A stretch of 64,000 nucleotides of DNA from Bacteroidales bacterium (GCA_017632935.1 JAGBQJ010000001.1:124001-188000); one strand, 5' to 3'; shown: positions 8,542-16,887, numbered from the stretch's first letter. Program-made: numbers and translations. The notes: generated by a model not told the origin, from the letters alone.

Positions 8542-9741
8542 TTATACAGGGTCAAAGAAGGTGTCTGGTTTATTGGGATCAAAGACCTCGTTGCAATACA
8601 TGACCGTGACGAGATCTTCGGTGTCACTGAGATTGATGATGTTATGGGTATACCCCGGGAGCATGTGCACCACCTGGATGTTGTCGCCACTCACCTCGAA
8701 CTCTATGACATCCTCCGTGCCCTCCTTGCGTTCCTGGATTAATCCGTGGCCCTTCACCACGATGAAAAGTTCCCACTTGCTGTGGTGCCAGTGCTGCCCT
8801 TTGGTGATGTCCGGCTTGCTGATGTTGATGCTCACCTGACCGCAGTTGGCAAGATGCACCAACTCAGTAAAAGAACCTCTTTGGTCCACATTCATCTTTA
8901 GCGGATAGGCGACCTTTTCCTTCGGGAGATAGGAGAGATAGGTGGAGTACAGTTTCTTTGCAAAACTACCTTCCGGTATCTCTGGAATCAGTAAAGTCTT
9001 AGGCTGTTCGGCAAAGTGATACAACAAATCCACGATTTCGCCCAATTTAACGAAATGTGTGACAGGGCAATAGCAATACTTGCCCTTCTCCAAAGGGAAC
9101 ACGCCCAAACCATCAAAATCACAACGGTGTTCCTTGCCCTGAAGGGCGTTCATCATTTCCGCCACCAGATCGTCAATGTAGAGCAATTCCAACTCCACGC
9201 TCGGGTCGTTGACGGTGATGGGCAGGTCGTTGGCAATGTTGTTGCAGAACGTGGCTACCGCGCTATTGTAATTAGGCCGACACCATTTCCCGAAAAGATT
9301 CGGAAAACGATAAATTAGCACCTTGGCTCCTGTCTCATCCTGATATTTCAGGAACAACTCCTCTCCTGCTTTTTTACTGCGGCCGTATTCCGAGTTGCCG
9401 AAGCGGCCTGCCAATGAGGCTTGTTGGGATGAGCTGAGCATCACGGGGCAACGGTTGTTGTATTTCTTCAATGTGTCAAGCAACGTGCTGGCAAAACCAA
9501 AGTTACCTTGCATGAACTCTTCTTGGTTCTGGGGACGGTTGACGCCAGCTAAGTTGAAGACGAAGTCGCAGTTTTGGCAGTAGGCATCCAGCTCTTCGGG
9601 CTTACTGTCAATATCGTATTCATAGACGGCATCTATTTTAAGGTCGTCGTAGCAGCGGGCCTTGCCGTCTTTGATGTTATTGAGTTCGGCGCAGAGGTTA
9701 CGGCCTACAAATCCTTTAGCTCCTGTTACTAGAATCTTCAT
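8542..9741 (-). CDS. fnlB: UDP-2-acetamido-2,6-dideoxy-hexos-4-ulose reductase (FnlB/WbjC)
   Basis: A 399-residue two-domain protein. Residues 1-250 are an extended SDR with the NAD motif VTGAKGFVGRN at 4-14 and the active-site YGRSKKAGE. The C-terminal 120 residues are a cupin barrel with GQHWHHSKWELFIVVKGHG. This SDR-cupin fusion is characteristic of WbjC/FnlB/CapF, which performs the 3-epimerisation and 4-reduction to UDP-L-6-deoxytalosamine in L-FucNAc synthesis. I chose the ATG at 9741 because it overlaps the stop of fnlC as TAATG and begins with the Rossmann strand; a start 15 bases earlier is possible. Confidence 0.92.
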   Translation of the reverse strand: MKILVTGAKGFVGRNLCAELNNIKDGKARCYDDLKIDAVYEYDIDSKPEELDAYCQNCDFVFNLAGVNRPQNQEEFMQGNFGFASTLLDTLKKYNNRCPVMLSSSQQASLAGRFGNSEYGRSKKAGEELFLKYQDETGAKVLIYRFPNLFGKWCRPNYNSAVATFCNNIANDLPITVNDPSVELELLYIDDLVAEMMNALQGKEHRCDFDGLGVFPLEKGKYCYCPVTHFVKLGEIVDLLYHFAEQPKTLLIPEIPEGSFAKKLYSTYLSYLPKEKVAYPLKMNVDQRGSFTELVHLANCGQVSINISKPDITKGQHWHHSKWELFIVVKGHGLIQERKEGTEDVIEFEVSGDNIQVVHMLPGYTHNIINLSDTEDLVTVMYCNEVFDPNKPDTFFDPV

Positions 9742-10901
9742 TAAAACTTCCTCCACACCATTTTATTCACAATACCAGTATAGCTCTGAATGATCTTCAC
9801 CACCTTAGTGCTCACATTCTCATCCACATAGTCGGGCACGGGGATGCCATGCTGGCCGTCGCGGTTAAGCGAGACTGCCGTGTCGACCGCCTGTAGCAGT
9901 GAATTCTCGTCGATGCCGGCAATGATGAAACAAGCCTTGTCGATGGCCTCGGGGCGCTCGGTCGAAGTACGGATGCAGATGGCAGGGAAAGGATGACCCA
10001 CACTGGTGAAGAAAGAGCTTTCCTCTGGCAAGGTGCCGCTATCGGAAACCACCGCAAAGGCATTCATCTGCAAGCAGTTGTAGTCATGGAAACCCAAAGG
10101 CTCATGCTGGATGACACGCGGGTCGAGCTTGAAACCAGAAGTTTCAAGACGTTTGCGGCTACGAGGATGGCAACTGTAAAGAATCGGCATGTCATACTTT
10201 TCGGCCATGGCATTGATGGCGTTGAAGAGACTGAGAAAGTTCTTCTCGGTGTCGATGTTTTCCTCCCTGTGCGCACTCAATAGAATGTACTTGCCTTTTT
10301 CAAGGTTCAGACGCTTGTGGATGTCGGAGGCTTCGATTTCCGCAAGGTTGTTGTGCAGCACCTCGGCCATAGGCGAACCCGTCACATAGGTGCGCTCCTT
10401 GGGCAGACCACAGTCGGCGAGGTAGCGGCGGGCATGCTCAGAATAAGCCATATTCACATCAGAGATGATGTCCACGATACGGCGGTTGGTCTCCTCGGGC
10501 AGGCATTCGTCCTTGCAGCGGTTGCCAGCTTCCATGTGGAAAATAGGAATGTGCAGGCGTTTGGCGCCTATCACGCTTAGGCAGCTGTTGGTGTCACCAA
10601 GGACTAAAACCGCATCAGGCTTTACCTCCACCATCAGCTGGTAGCTCTTGGCGATGATGTTGCCCATGGTTTCGCCGAGGTCAGCACCCACGGCATCCAT
10701 ATACACGTCAGGGTCGGCGAGTTTCAGGTCCTTGAAGAAGACACCGTTGAGGTTGTAGTCGTAGTTTTGACCCGTATGCGCCAGCAGGCAGTCGAAATAG
10801 GTCCTGCATTTGTTGATGACGGCCGCGAGGCGGATAATCTCCGGGCGGGTACCTACGATGATCAGGAGTTTGAGTTTTCCGTTATTTTTAAATTCGGCCA
10901 T
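9741..10901 (-). CDS. fnlC: UDP-sugar C2 epimerase, non-hydrolysing (FnlC/WbjD, WecB-like)
   Basis: A 386-residue GT-B-fold epimerase. GTRPEIIRLAAVI near residue 17, VLGDTNSCLSVIGA with FHMEAGNR about residues 100-125, and VVSDSGTLPEESSFF near 285 are the family's signature segments. WecB itself makes UDP-ManNAc, but the position between fnlA and fnlB makes it the C2 epimerase that yields UDP-L-FucNAc, the last step of that pathway. It ends in a one-base overlap with fnlB. An 84-base spacer full of 7-base repeats and a four-helix-bundle gene separate it from fnlA, which would normally adjoin. Confidence 0.92.
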   Translation of the reverse strand: MAEFKNNGKLKLLIIVGTRPEIIRLAAVINKCRTYFDCLLAHTGQNYDYNLNGVFFKDLKLADPDVYMDAVGADLGETMGNIIAKSYQLMVEVKPDAVLVLGDTNSCLSVIGAKRLHIPIFHMEAGNRCKDECLPEETNRRIVDIISDVNMAYSEHARRYLADCGLPKERTYVTGSPMAEVLHNNLAEIEASDIHKRLNLEKGKYILLSAHREENIDTEKNFLSLFNAINAMAEKYDMPILYSCHPRSRKRLETSGFKLDPRVIQHEPLGFHDYNCLQMNAFAVVSDSGTLPEESSFFTSVGHPFPAICIRTSTERPEAIDKACFIIAGIDENSLLQAVDTAVSLNRDGQHGIPVPDYVDENVSTKVVKIIQSYTGIVNKMVWRKF

Positions 10902-10908
10902 TTTTTTA

Positions 10909-10990
10909 AGTTTAGAGTTTAGAGTTTAGTGTTTAGAGTCAGTGGAAAGTTTAGAGTTTGAAGTTTTAAGAAGTGAGTAGAAAGTTTATT
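10909..10990. repeat. degenerate 7-base repeat array (GTTTAGA type), left flank of the four-helix gene
   Basis: Consecutive units such as GTTTAGA, GTTTAGT, GTTTGAA and GTTTATT run at about 7-base spacing from just upstream of the fnlC start into the 3' end of the four-helix-bundle gene. The other side of that gene carries the same units in the opposite orientation, so the gene is bracketed by inverted arrays. Related arrays occur at about 5770-5800 and 26767-26847. Confidence 0.7.
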
Positions 10991-11360
10991 GTTTTGTGTC
11001 TGAAGGTTTATAGGAATTTAAAAGGCCTGAAAGCAATCTTGCATCTTCTTCAATCAACTGATCCATGCTTAATCGCTCTTCAGAAGTAATGTATCCGAGT
11101 TCTTCTGCTATCTCAAACTGCGAAGAAACCTCCATCAAGGAGCCGTATGCCATTTCGATGAAATGCGACTTGTCTTTAACAGAGAATCTATTAACGCCTT
11201 CCGCAATATTCGAAGTTATTGAAACCGAAGCTCGCCTGAGTTGGTCGCACATAGCCCGGCGTTCTTCTGAAGGAAACTTCTTTAACAACTTATAAGTTCT
11301 TTTGATTACTTCTTTGGCTTTCTGATAAGCTATTAACTTCCTATAACCGAATACTTCCAT
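10986..11360 (-). CDS. four-helix-bundle protein, S23/IVP family
   Basis: A 124-residue all-helical protein. YRKLIAYQKAKEVIKRTYKL at the N-terminus, LRRASVSITSNIAEG around residue 43-57, and the acidic helix ending in ...YITSEERLSMDQLIEE fit the four-helix-bundle family first seen as an open reading frame inside 23S rRNA intervening sequences; Avd of diversity-generating retroelements is a relative. The family's biochemical role is unknown. The gene splits the fnl operon between fnlA and fnlC and is bracketed by inverted 7-base repeat arrays, which suggests insertion as a unit. Confidence 0.9.
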   Translation of the reverse strand: MEVFGYRKLIAYQKAKEVIKRTYKLLKKFPSEERRAMCDQLRRASVSITSNIAEGVNRFSVKDKSHFIEMAYGSLMEVSSQFEIAEELGYITSEERLSMDQLIEEDARLLSGLLNSYKPSDTKQ

Positions 11361-11413
11361 ACTTTCAACTTCTATACTTTAAAACTGTCTCTAAACACTC
11401 AACTCTAAACACT
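11361..11413. repeat. degenerate 7-base repeat array, right flank of the four-helix gene
   Basis: Units CTCTAAA, CACTCAA, CTCTAAA and CACTACA, preceded by ACTTTCA-type units, run at 7-base spacing. They are the reverse complement of the TTTAGAG/TTGAGTG units on the other side of the four-helix gene, giving a long imperfect inverted repeat around it. Confidence 0.7.
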
Positions 11414-11421
11414 ACACGATA

Positions 11422-12468
11422 TTATACTAAATTTGGAATGCCATTTAATTCGTTTTGGATATACGTCAGCGAAGCAATCTTCGCTTTGGTCTCTTCGAGG
11501 TTGAGGCGATAGGTGTTATTACTGTTGAACTCCTCAATGGTGGCACGTTTGACGTCGCCCTCCTTGAAATACTTGTCGTAATTGAGGTCGCGGTTGTCGG
11601 CCGGCACAGCATAGAAATTGCCCATGTCGATAGCTTTTGCCGCTTCTTCCTTGGTGAGCAGAGTCTCGTACATCTTTTCACCGTGGCGAATGCCTATGAT
11701 TTTGATTTCTTCCTTCTTGCCACCAAACAGCTCACAGACCGCCTCGGCTTGGGTCTGCATAGTACAGGCAGGTGCTTTCTGAACCATGATGTCACCGTTC
11801 TTGCCATGCTCAAAAGCGAAAAGGACAAGGTCTACCGCCTCTTCGAGTGACATGATGAAACGGGTCATGTTGGGTTCGGTGAGGGTGATGGGGTTGCCCT
11901 TGCGAATCTGGTCTATCCAAAGGGGAATGACACTGCCGCGCGAGCACATCACATTGCCATAACGCGTGCAGCAAATCTTGGTATCACCGCTCAGACGGCT
12001 TTTCGCTACAGCTATTTTCTCTTCGATGGCCTTAGTGATACCCATCGCATTGATGGGATAAGCGGCCTTGTCAGTACTGAGACAAATCACACATTTCACC
12101 CCAGCATCAATTGCGGCATCCAACGTATTGTCTGTACCCATCACATTGGTCTTCACGGCTTCCATTGGGAAGAACTCACACGAAGGCACTTGTTTCAAAG
12201 CAGCGGCATGGAACACATAATCCACGCCCTTCATGGCGTATTTTAACGTGCTTTTGTTGCGCACATCACCGATGTAAAACTTGATTTTGTTGGCTACTTC
12301 GGGCATACGAGCCTGAAAATCGTGACGCATGTCGTCTTGCTTCTTCTCATCGCGGCTGAAAATGCGTATTTCACCGATGTCGGTGCGGAGAAATCGGTTG
12401 AGTACGGCATTACCGAAACTACCGGTGCCTCCGGTGATAAGGAGGACTTTGTCTTTGAATACTGACAT
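11422..12468 (-). CDS. fnlA: UDP-GlcNAc 4,6-dehydratase/5-epimerase (FnlA/WbjB)
   Basis: A 348-residue soluble SDR of the polysaccharide-synthesis dehydratase family, without the membrane domain seen in the capD gene of this window. The NAD motif is ITGGTGSFGNAVLNRFL at 11-27, and STDKAAYPINAMGITK carries the catalytic residues. C-terminal IIGIRHGEKMYETLLTKEE is typical. It starts UDP-L-FucNAc synthesis by converting UDP-GlcNAc to the 4-keto-6-deoxy-L-arabino intermediate. fnlC and fnlB lie downstream on the same strand, separated from it by the repeat-flanked four-helix gene. Confidence 0.93.
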   Translation of the reverse strand: MSVFKDKVLLITGGTGSFGNAVLNRFLRTDIGEIRIFSRDEKKQDDMRHDFQARMPEVANKIKFYIGDVRNKSTLKYAMKGVDYVFHAAALKQVPSCEFFPMEAVKTNVMGTDNTLDAAIDAGVKCVICLSTDKAAYPINAMGITKAIEEKIAVAKSRLSGDTKICCTRYGNVMCSRGSVIPLWIDQIRKGNPITLTEPNMTRFIMSLEEAVDLVLFAFEHGKNGDIMVQKAPACTMQTQAEAVCELFGGKKEEIKIIGIRHGEKMYETLLTKEEAAKAIDMGNFYAVPADNRDLNYDKYFKEGDVKRATIEEFNSNNTYRLNLEETKAKIASLTYIQNELNGIPNLV

Positions 12469-12515
12469 ATATATTTATATTTGTTATAGTTATTAGTTTA
12501 CTTAATATAAATAGT

Positions 12516-12794
12516 TTATACAATTTTCACTTTCACCACAATTTCCTTCACCTTCATCACAATGTCTTTATTGATCTTTTGATTCCAATACTTACATTCA
12601 ATATCCGTCAAATAATCATGCAATCCATCACTATGAGCAGTCAGAACATCGATTTGGTGCTCAACCCCCGACTTACCCGTCTGTTTACACTTATTACCAT
12701 ATCCCAAAATCATAACATTAGACATCTTGCCAAGCTGCTCGTAAATATCCTTTACGAGTTCTTCGTAACTTTTCCAATCTAGCTTCTGTGCCAT
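12516..12794 (-). pseudogene. truncated Mrr-like restriction endonuclease domain
   Basis: A 92-residue reading frame whose middle, HQIDVLTAHSDGLHDYLTDI followed by ECKYW, matches the PD-(D/E)xK core (D...ExK) of Mrr-type restriction endonucleases. Family members continue for at least 60-100 further residues. Here the frame collapses into the low-complexity tail KVKEIVVKVKIV and stops. No matching coding continues in another frame toward fnlA. The catalytic residues are present but half of the fold is missing, so I call it a remnant; a short functional protein is less likely. Confidence 0.65.
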
Positions 12795-12916
12795 GTGATA
12801 AGTTTTTAAAATAGAGCAGTTATTCTCGCTTTTATGGTATCGCCAAATTCCTAGCCACCATCAACATCAAATAACAATCCCTCTCAACAATACCTTAACC
12901 CTATCCAACCCGCGCT

Positions 12917-13405
12917 TTATTTCACCTCATAACTCTCCACGAACCTCAGCGCCTTGATCACTCGCTCTGTATGGAAAGAAAGCTGATCATAGGTCTTATA
13001 GGCACGCAGCTGGAGTATGGCCGCAGCAGCATCCAAGATACCGCTTTCATAAAGGTTCACCGTGGTAAACACGTTATCGTTGGCAACAGGACCAAAGACC
13101 AGATCATAATCGTGTTTTATTGCACTTTCTTTTCTGCAACCGACCACAAAGTTGAGCCAAGCTTCATCCACGCCATGAAACTCGCGGATTTTTAATGTCG
13201 GGTCATTCAAAACAGCATCATCTATCTCATAGACAGACACAATGGCTTTGGCGGCTTTAGCTCTGTCTTTCTTAATACTCGCCCAATGCTCAGCCTGCTC
13301 TGCAAGGGTTGTGGTGTAAAACCCTCTTCCAAAATCGGTTCTCTCCCGACCATAACGGAGCGAAGGTTTATGCACCTCTACTATAGAACCATGATAAAGC
13401 CTCAC
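12917..13405 (-). CDS. DUF3990 protein, predicted ADP-ribosyltransferase-like toxin
   Basis: A 162-residue protein that starts with GTG and overlaps the upstream DUF3791-fusion gene by 4 bases (GTGA). MRLYHGSIVEVHKPSL at the N-terminus, RTDFGRGFYTT around residues 22-32, and YDLVFGPVANDNVFTT near 100-115 are the family's conserved blocks. The first two resemble the His/Tyr-containing NAD-binding elements of the ART superfamily, to which I recall DUF3990 being assigned. The C-terminus YDQLSFHTERVIKALRFVES is also conserved. Tight coupling to DUF3791 suggests a toxin-antitoxin or defence pair; target and activity are unknown. Confidence 0.85.
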   Translation of the reverse strand: MRLYHGSIVEVHKPSLRYGRERTDFGRGFYTTTLAEQAEHWASIKKDRAKAAKAIVSVYEIDDAVLNDPTLKIREFHGVDEAWLNFVVGCRKESAIKHDYDLVFGPVANDNVFTTVNLYESGILDAAAAILQLRAYKTYDQLSFHTERVIKALRFVESYEVK

Positions 13406-13830
13406 TTTCTTCTTCTCCTTTGAATAAAACGGTCTATCTCATCAATCACATACCCCGTACCTTGGGTGTGCAACAAATCATAGTTATTGAACAAAAACGC
13501 ATCAGCATCATACTCCTTGAAGAGTGCTAACACCTGCAATCCCCCTACCCCCTTGCTGAGGGCATACTTTTCCAAGGTATAAGTGAAAAATTCAAATTCA
13601 GGCTTGGATACTTCGTAGACTATGTTTTTACGCGCTCTCTCAAACTCCTCGTAAAGTGCTTCCGAACTGAGATACCACCATTTGGCACCTTCATTATATA
13701 ACTCCTTATACATGGGGTTGGAATAAATATAAATTAGCGCCTCGTCCAAAGAGATTCGTTTTCTCTGTGACACATACTCAGCCAGTTTCGATAGTTTAAT
13801 CGGTACTATGTTTTCTTCATATTTGCCCAT
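13402..13830 (-). CDS. two-domain protein: small N-terminal domain fused to DUF3791
   Basis: A 142-residue protein. Residues about 70-140, with EFEFFTYTLEKYAL and YDLLHTQGTGYVIDEIDRFI, are a clear DUF3791 domain. Residues 1-65 (…SLDEALIYIYSNPMYKEL…) resemble the separate small protein encoded at 49841-50053, which has …GMEEAFRWYYNSEIFKKI… and the same spacing of Y, K, S and acidic residues. So what is three genes in the 50-kb module is two genes here through fusion. It precedes DUF3990 with a 4-base overlap, the order expected for an antitoxin or immunity gene. That function is inference. Confidence 0.8.
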   Translation of the reverse strand: MGKYEENIVPIKLSKLAEYVSQRKRISLDEALIYIYSNPMYKELYNEGAKWWYLSSEALYEEFERARKNIVYEVSKPEFEFFTYTLEKYALSKGVGGLQVLALFKEYDADAFLFNNYDLLHTQGTGYVIDEIDRFIQRRRRK

Positions 13831-13883
13831 AGTTGATTGGAATTTGACAATTAAGCTTTCAGGGCAATTCTCGTTTTGCTTTT

Positions 13884-14639
13884 TTATATATGTTCTTCCA
13901 CCCCGCGGAAATGGACATTAAGTTCGTGGAGTGGTGCCAGAAGTGTTCCAAGGGGCGTGCCCTCTGTCATTTTGGCAAAAGCATTCACATCCTTGGGGAA
14001 GCACTTGCCGCCATAACCAAATTTGCCGTCGGGACCAGGTACATAAGTGTGTGTATCATTGATGTAACCCGAAAGCAGCACGCCTGTATGCACCTTGCGC
14101 CAGTCGGCACCCATCTGTTCGCAATACTCACGGCAGGCGTTGAAATAGGTGACCTTGTAGGCACCGAACACATTGTGCATATATTTGGTAAGCTCGGCCT
14201 CCAATGGGGTCATGACGGTGAACTTCTTGCCAACAAAAATTCTGGTGAGCAAATCGTGTGCACCCGTGAACACCATAGCTTGCTTCTTAAAGTCCTCGAT
14301 ATGCGTGCGTTCAGAAAGGAACTCAGGCATATAGTGCACCTTGTGTCCCGTCTCGCGAGAGAGCATCTCGCTGGTACCCGGAAGGATGGTGGTGCGGACA
14401 AACACAGGCACATCAGGCAGGTTGGTGATTAACTCCTTCATGAGCGTCAAATCCTGTGTGCCGTCCGCTTCGGTAGGAACATGGATTTGTAAAAAAGCGA
14501 TGTCTATATTACTCAAGTCATCATGATAACCCTTTGGTGGGTCGCTGATGAAAAGCTTACACTCCGGATTGTTATGCTCTAACCAATCCTTCAAGGCTCC
14601 ACCTACGAAGCCACATCCGATAATTCCAACGTTAATCAT
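13884..14639 (-). CDS. short nucleotide-sugar dehydrogenase-like protein
   Basis: A 251-residue protein with an N-terminal Rossmann motif GIIGCGFVGGAL, the middle-helix segment PEFLSERTHIEDF, and the nucleophile C213 in FGYGGKCFPKD, all features of the UDP-glucose/GDP-mannose 6-dehydrogenase family. It lacks the C-terminal UDP-binding domain of about 120 residues found in the full-length neighbour 21 bases upstream. The key lysine and cysteine positions look intact, so it may be a real minimal family member and not a relic. Its substrate, and whether it oxidises an alcohol to an acid at all, cannot be told from sequence. Confidence 0.8.
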   Translation of the reverse strand: MINVGIIGCGFVGGALKDWLEHNNPECKLFISDPPKGYHDDLSNIDIAFLQIHVPTEADGTQDLTLMKELITNLPDVPVFVRTTILPGTSEMLSRETGHKVHYMPEFLSERTHIEDFKKQAMVFTGAHDLLTRIFVGKKFTVMTPLEAELTKYMHNVFGAYKVTYFNACREYCEQMGADWRKVHTGVLLSGYINDTHTYVPGPDGKFGYGGKCFPKDVNAFAKMTEGTPLGTLLAPLHELNVHFRGVEEHI

Positions 14640-14659
14640 TTCGTTAAAACTGCTTATCT

Positions 14660-15958
14660 CTAATCCCTTTTGAAGATATCCCTCGTATACACCTTCTCCC
14701 GCACATCATCCAGGCAGTTGTCGTAACGGTTGGCGATGATGGCTTGGCTACGATGCTTAAATTCCTTAAGGTCGTTCACTACCAAACTGCCGAAGAAAGT
14801 GCTGCCGTCTTCCAATGTAGGTTCATAGATGATGACCTCGGCACCCTTGGCCTTCACGCGTTTCATCACGCCTTGGATGGACGACTGGCGGAAGTTGTCA
14901 GAGTTCGATTTCATCGTCAAGCGGAACACACCAATCACACAGTGGCGTTCCTTGGCGGCATTGTACTGACCCTGATCGTAATAGTCGTAGTAACCGGCCA
15001 TCTTCAGCACCTGGTCGGCAATGAAATCCTTGCGGGTACGATTGCTTTCCACGATGGCACGAATGAGATCTTCTGGAACATCCTCGTAGTTAGCCAGTAA
15101 TTGCTTGGTGTCCTTGGGCAAGCAATAACCGCCATAGCCGAAACTGGGGTTGTTGTAATTGTTGCCAATGCGTGGGTCGAGGCAGATGCCATCGATGATG
15201 GCGCGGGGATTCAAGCCTTTCACCTCGGCGTAGGTATCCAGTTCATTGAAATAACTCACGCGTAAGGCGAGATAAGTGTTGGCAAAGAGCTTCACTGCCT
15301 CGGCTTCTTTCATTCCCATGAAAAGCATGGGGACATCTTCTTTGATGGCACCTTGCTGCAAAAGCTGGGCAAACTGATGTGCTTTCTCTACTATATCGGG
15401 GCATGCCATATGCTTTAAAGCCTCGTTTTCAACGTCATAGCCTTCGATGGCCTTGGGATAGCCGACGATGATTCGGCTCGGATAAAGGTTGTCGTACAAG
15501 GCCTTGCTCTCACGCAAAAACTCGGGCGAGAATAGTAAGTTTAATTTCTTTATCCCTTTGGCAGCATACCTGACATACAGACTCCTGGAATAACCCACAG
15601 GCACCGTGCTTTTAATAACCATCACGGCGTCAGGGTTGACACTTAACACCAAGTCGATGACTTCCTCCACATGGCTGGTGTCGAAGAAGTTCTTTTGCGG
15701 GTCGTAGTTAGTAGGAACAGCAATGACGACAAATTCAGCATCCTTATAGGCCACAGCACTATCGAGGGTGGCCGTCAGGTCGAGTTCCTTCTCAGCGAGG
15801 TATTTCTCGATATACTCGTCCTGAATGGGTGACTTCCTTTGGTTAATGAGTTCCACCCTCTCGGGGACGACATCAACAGCAACAACATGATTATGCTGCG
15901 CCAACAAGGTGGCGATACTCAAGCCGACATAGCCGGTGCCTGCTACTGCAATATTCAT
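14660..15958 (-). CDS. ugd: UDP-glucose 6-dehydrogenase family enzyme
   Basis: A 432-residue three-domain dehydrogenase: NAD-binding [13 protein letters not shown] at 4-16, the SPEFLRES segment near 144-151, catalytic C279 in [13 protein letters not shown], and a C-terminal UDP-binding domain with [15 protein letters not shown]. It resembles the E. coli Ugd subgroup and probably makes UDP-glucuronate by two successive oxidations, though UDP-GlcNAc is possible. It is the first gene after a recognisable promoter box at 16088-16095 and likely heads the transcript covering the genes to its left. Confidence 0.92.
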   Translation of the reverse strand: MNIAVAGTGYVGLSIATLLAQHNHVVAVDVVPERVELINQRKSPIQDEYIEKYLAEKELDLTATLDSAVAYKDAEFVVIAVPTNYDPQKNFFDTSHVEEVIDLVLSVNPDAVMVIKSTVPVGYSRSLYVRYAAKGIKKLNLLFSPEFLRESKALYDNLYPSRIIVGYPKAIEGYDVENEALKHMACPDIVEKAHQFAQLLQQGAIKEDVPMLFMGMKEAEAVKLFANTYLALRVSYFNELDTYAEVKGLNPRAIIDGICLDPRIGNNYNNPSFGYGGYCLPKDTKQLLANYEDVPEDLIRAIVESNRTRKDFIADQVLKMAGYYDYYDQGQYNAAKERHCVIGVFRLTMKSNSDNFRQSSIQGVMKRVKAKGAEVIIYEPTLEDGSTFFGSLVVNDLKEFKHRSQAIIANRYDNCLDDVREKVYTRDIFKRD

Positions 15959-16087
15959 GATTGTTGTGTTTTTACGGCTCCGCCCTGTCAGTCACATTCC
16001 GCGATGACAAAGGGCTGGTTTTCTTTTATTTATAGGCAAATCTGAAAAGAATCCTCCTTACCGATTTCGCCTAATTTTATTTCGTTG

Positions 16088-16095
16088 CAAAAATA
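16088..16095 (-). promoter_or_regulatory. Bacteroidota -7 box (TATTTTTG) upstream of ugd
   Basis: The minus strand reads TATTTTTG followed by CAACGAAA, a perfect TAnnTTTG box. It lies about 130 bases before the ugd start, so the leader is long. It is the best candidate for the promoter of the transcript running toward base 1. Confidence 0.6.
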
Positions 16096-16125
16096 GAAAT
16101 ATAAATCCAAATTTCCAATGGTTTT

Positions 16126-16707
16126 TTATACTTTAGCAATCTCCATCATCTTTCGCCACTTGAAATAGCCGAACACAGCGATAACAACATAAAGAGCATA
16201 CAAACTGGCCTTGAAGGGGATGTCTTTATAGAAATACAACATGCTGGTGACGATGTCAACGACGATCCAGACAAACCATTGTTCCAGATACTTACGCGCT
16301 AAGGCCCAGATGCCAACAATACTCAAGGCGGTAGTGAAAGCATCGGCCATGGGAACGTTGCTGTTGGTGAAACGACTCAAAACAAAATAGATCAAAGCCC
16401 AGATGGCCAGTCCCGCACCTACCCAAATGAAAACCATCTTCTTGGGCATGTGACGGATAGGAAGGTCTTTGGCTTTCTGCTTGTGACGCATCCAGGCAAT
16501 AAAGCCGTAGACCGTCATGGCCAGGTAGTAGAACTCCATGCCGCAGTCAGCGTAGAGGCCCTTCTGGTAATAGAGCACGATGCCCAAAACCTGCATCACG
16601 AAGCCCACGACCCACATCCAGACGCTGGCTTTATACTCCAAGAGGATATAAGCTAAGCCGAGGGCTGTGGTGGTGATGTCTAGCCAATGGGAGGCGAAAA
16701 ACTCCAT
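16126..16707 (-). CDS. pnuC: PnuC-family vitamin precursor transporter
   Basis: A 193-residue membrane protein with about seven hydrophobic helices. The C-terminal block EQWFVWIVVDIVTSMLYFYK is the PnuC signature. The family transports nicotinamide riboside, thiamine or related vitamins by facilitated diffusion coupled to phosphorylation in the cell. In Bacteroidota the thiamine version (PnuT) is common, but I see no TPP riboswitch upstream, only repeat hairpins, and no kinase next door. The substrate therefore stays open. It is unrelated to the polysaccharide genes around it. Confidence 0.88.
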   Translation of the reverse strand: MEFFASHWLDITTTALGLAYILLEYKASVWMWVVGFVMQVLGIVLYYQKGLYADCGMEFYYLAMTVYGFIAWMRHKQKAKDLPIRHMPKKMVFIWVGAGLAIWALIYFVLSRFTNSNVPMADAFTTALSIVGIWALARKYLEQWFVWIVVDIVTSMLYFYKDIPFKASLYALYVVIAVFGYFKWRKMMEIAKV

Positions 16708-16762
16708 AATGCTAATTCATATAGGCCTCAACAGGTATGTCATCCCTACGGGTGCTTGTACA

Positions 16763-16830
16763 GGTTCTTGAAGACATGTCATCCCTACGCTGGATTGTGC
16801 GGTGGCTTGGGATCTATGGCTTCAAGAACC
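16763..16830. repeat. hairpin with conserved core and private stem, copy A
   Basis: The arms GGTTCTTGAAG and CTTCAAGAACC pair perfectly over 11 bases and enclose ACATGTCATCCC...GGGATCTATGG. The inner TCATCCC/GGGAT segments are shared with the copies at 24011-24078, 24107-24161 and 26848-26903; the terminal stem is not. Confidence 0.75.
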
Positions 16831-16887
16831 ATCCATTAAGGTTATACTTCTACATTCCACTGCCCATAGATTCTTTTTCTATATTTC

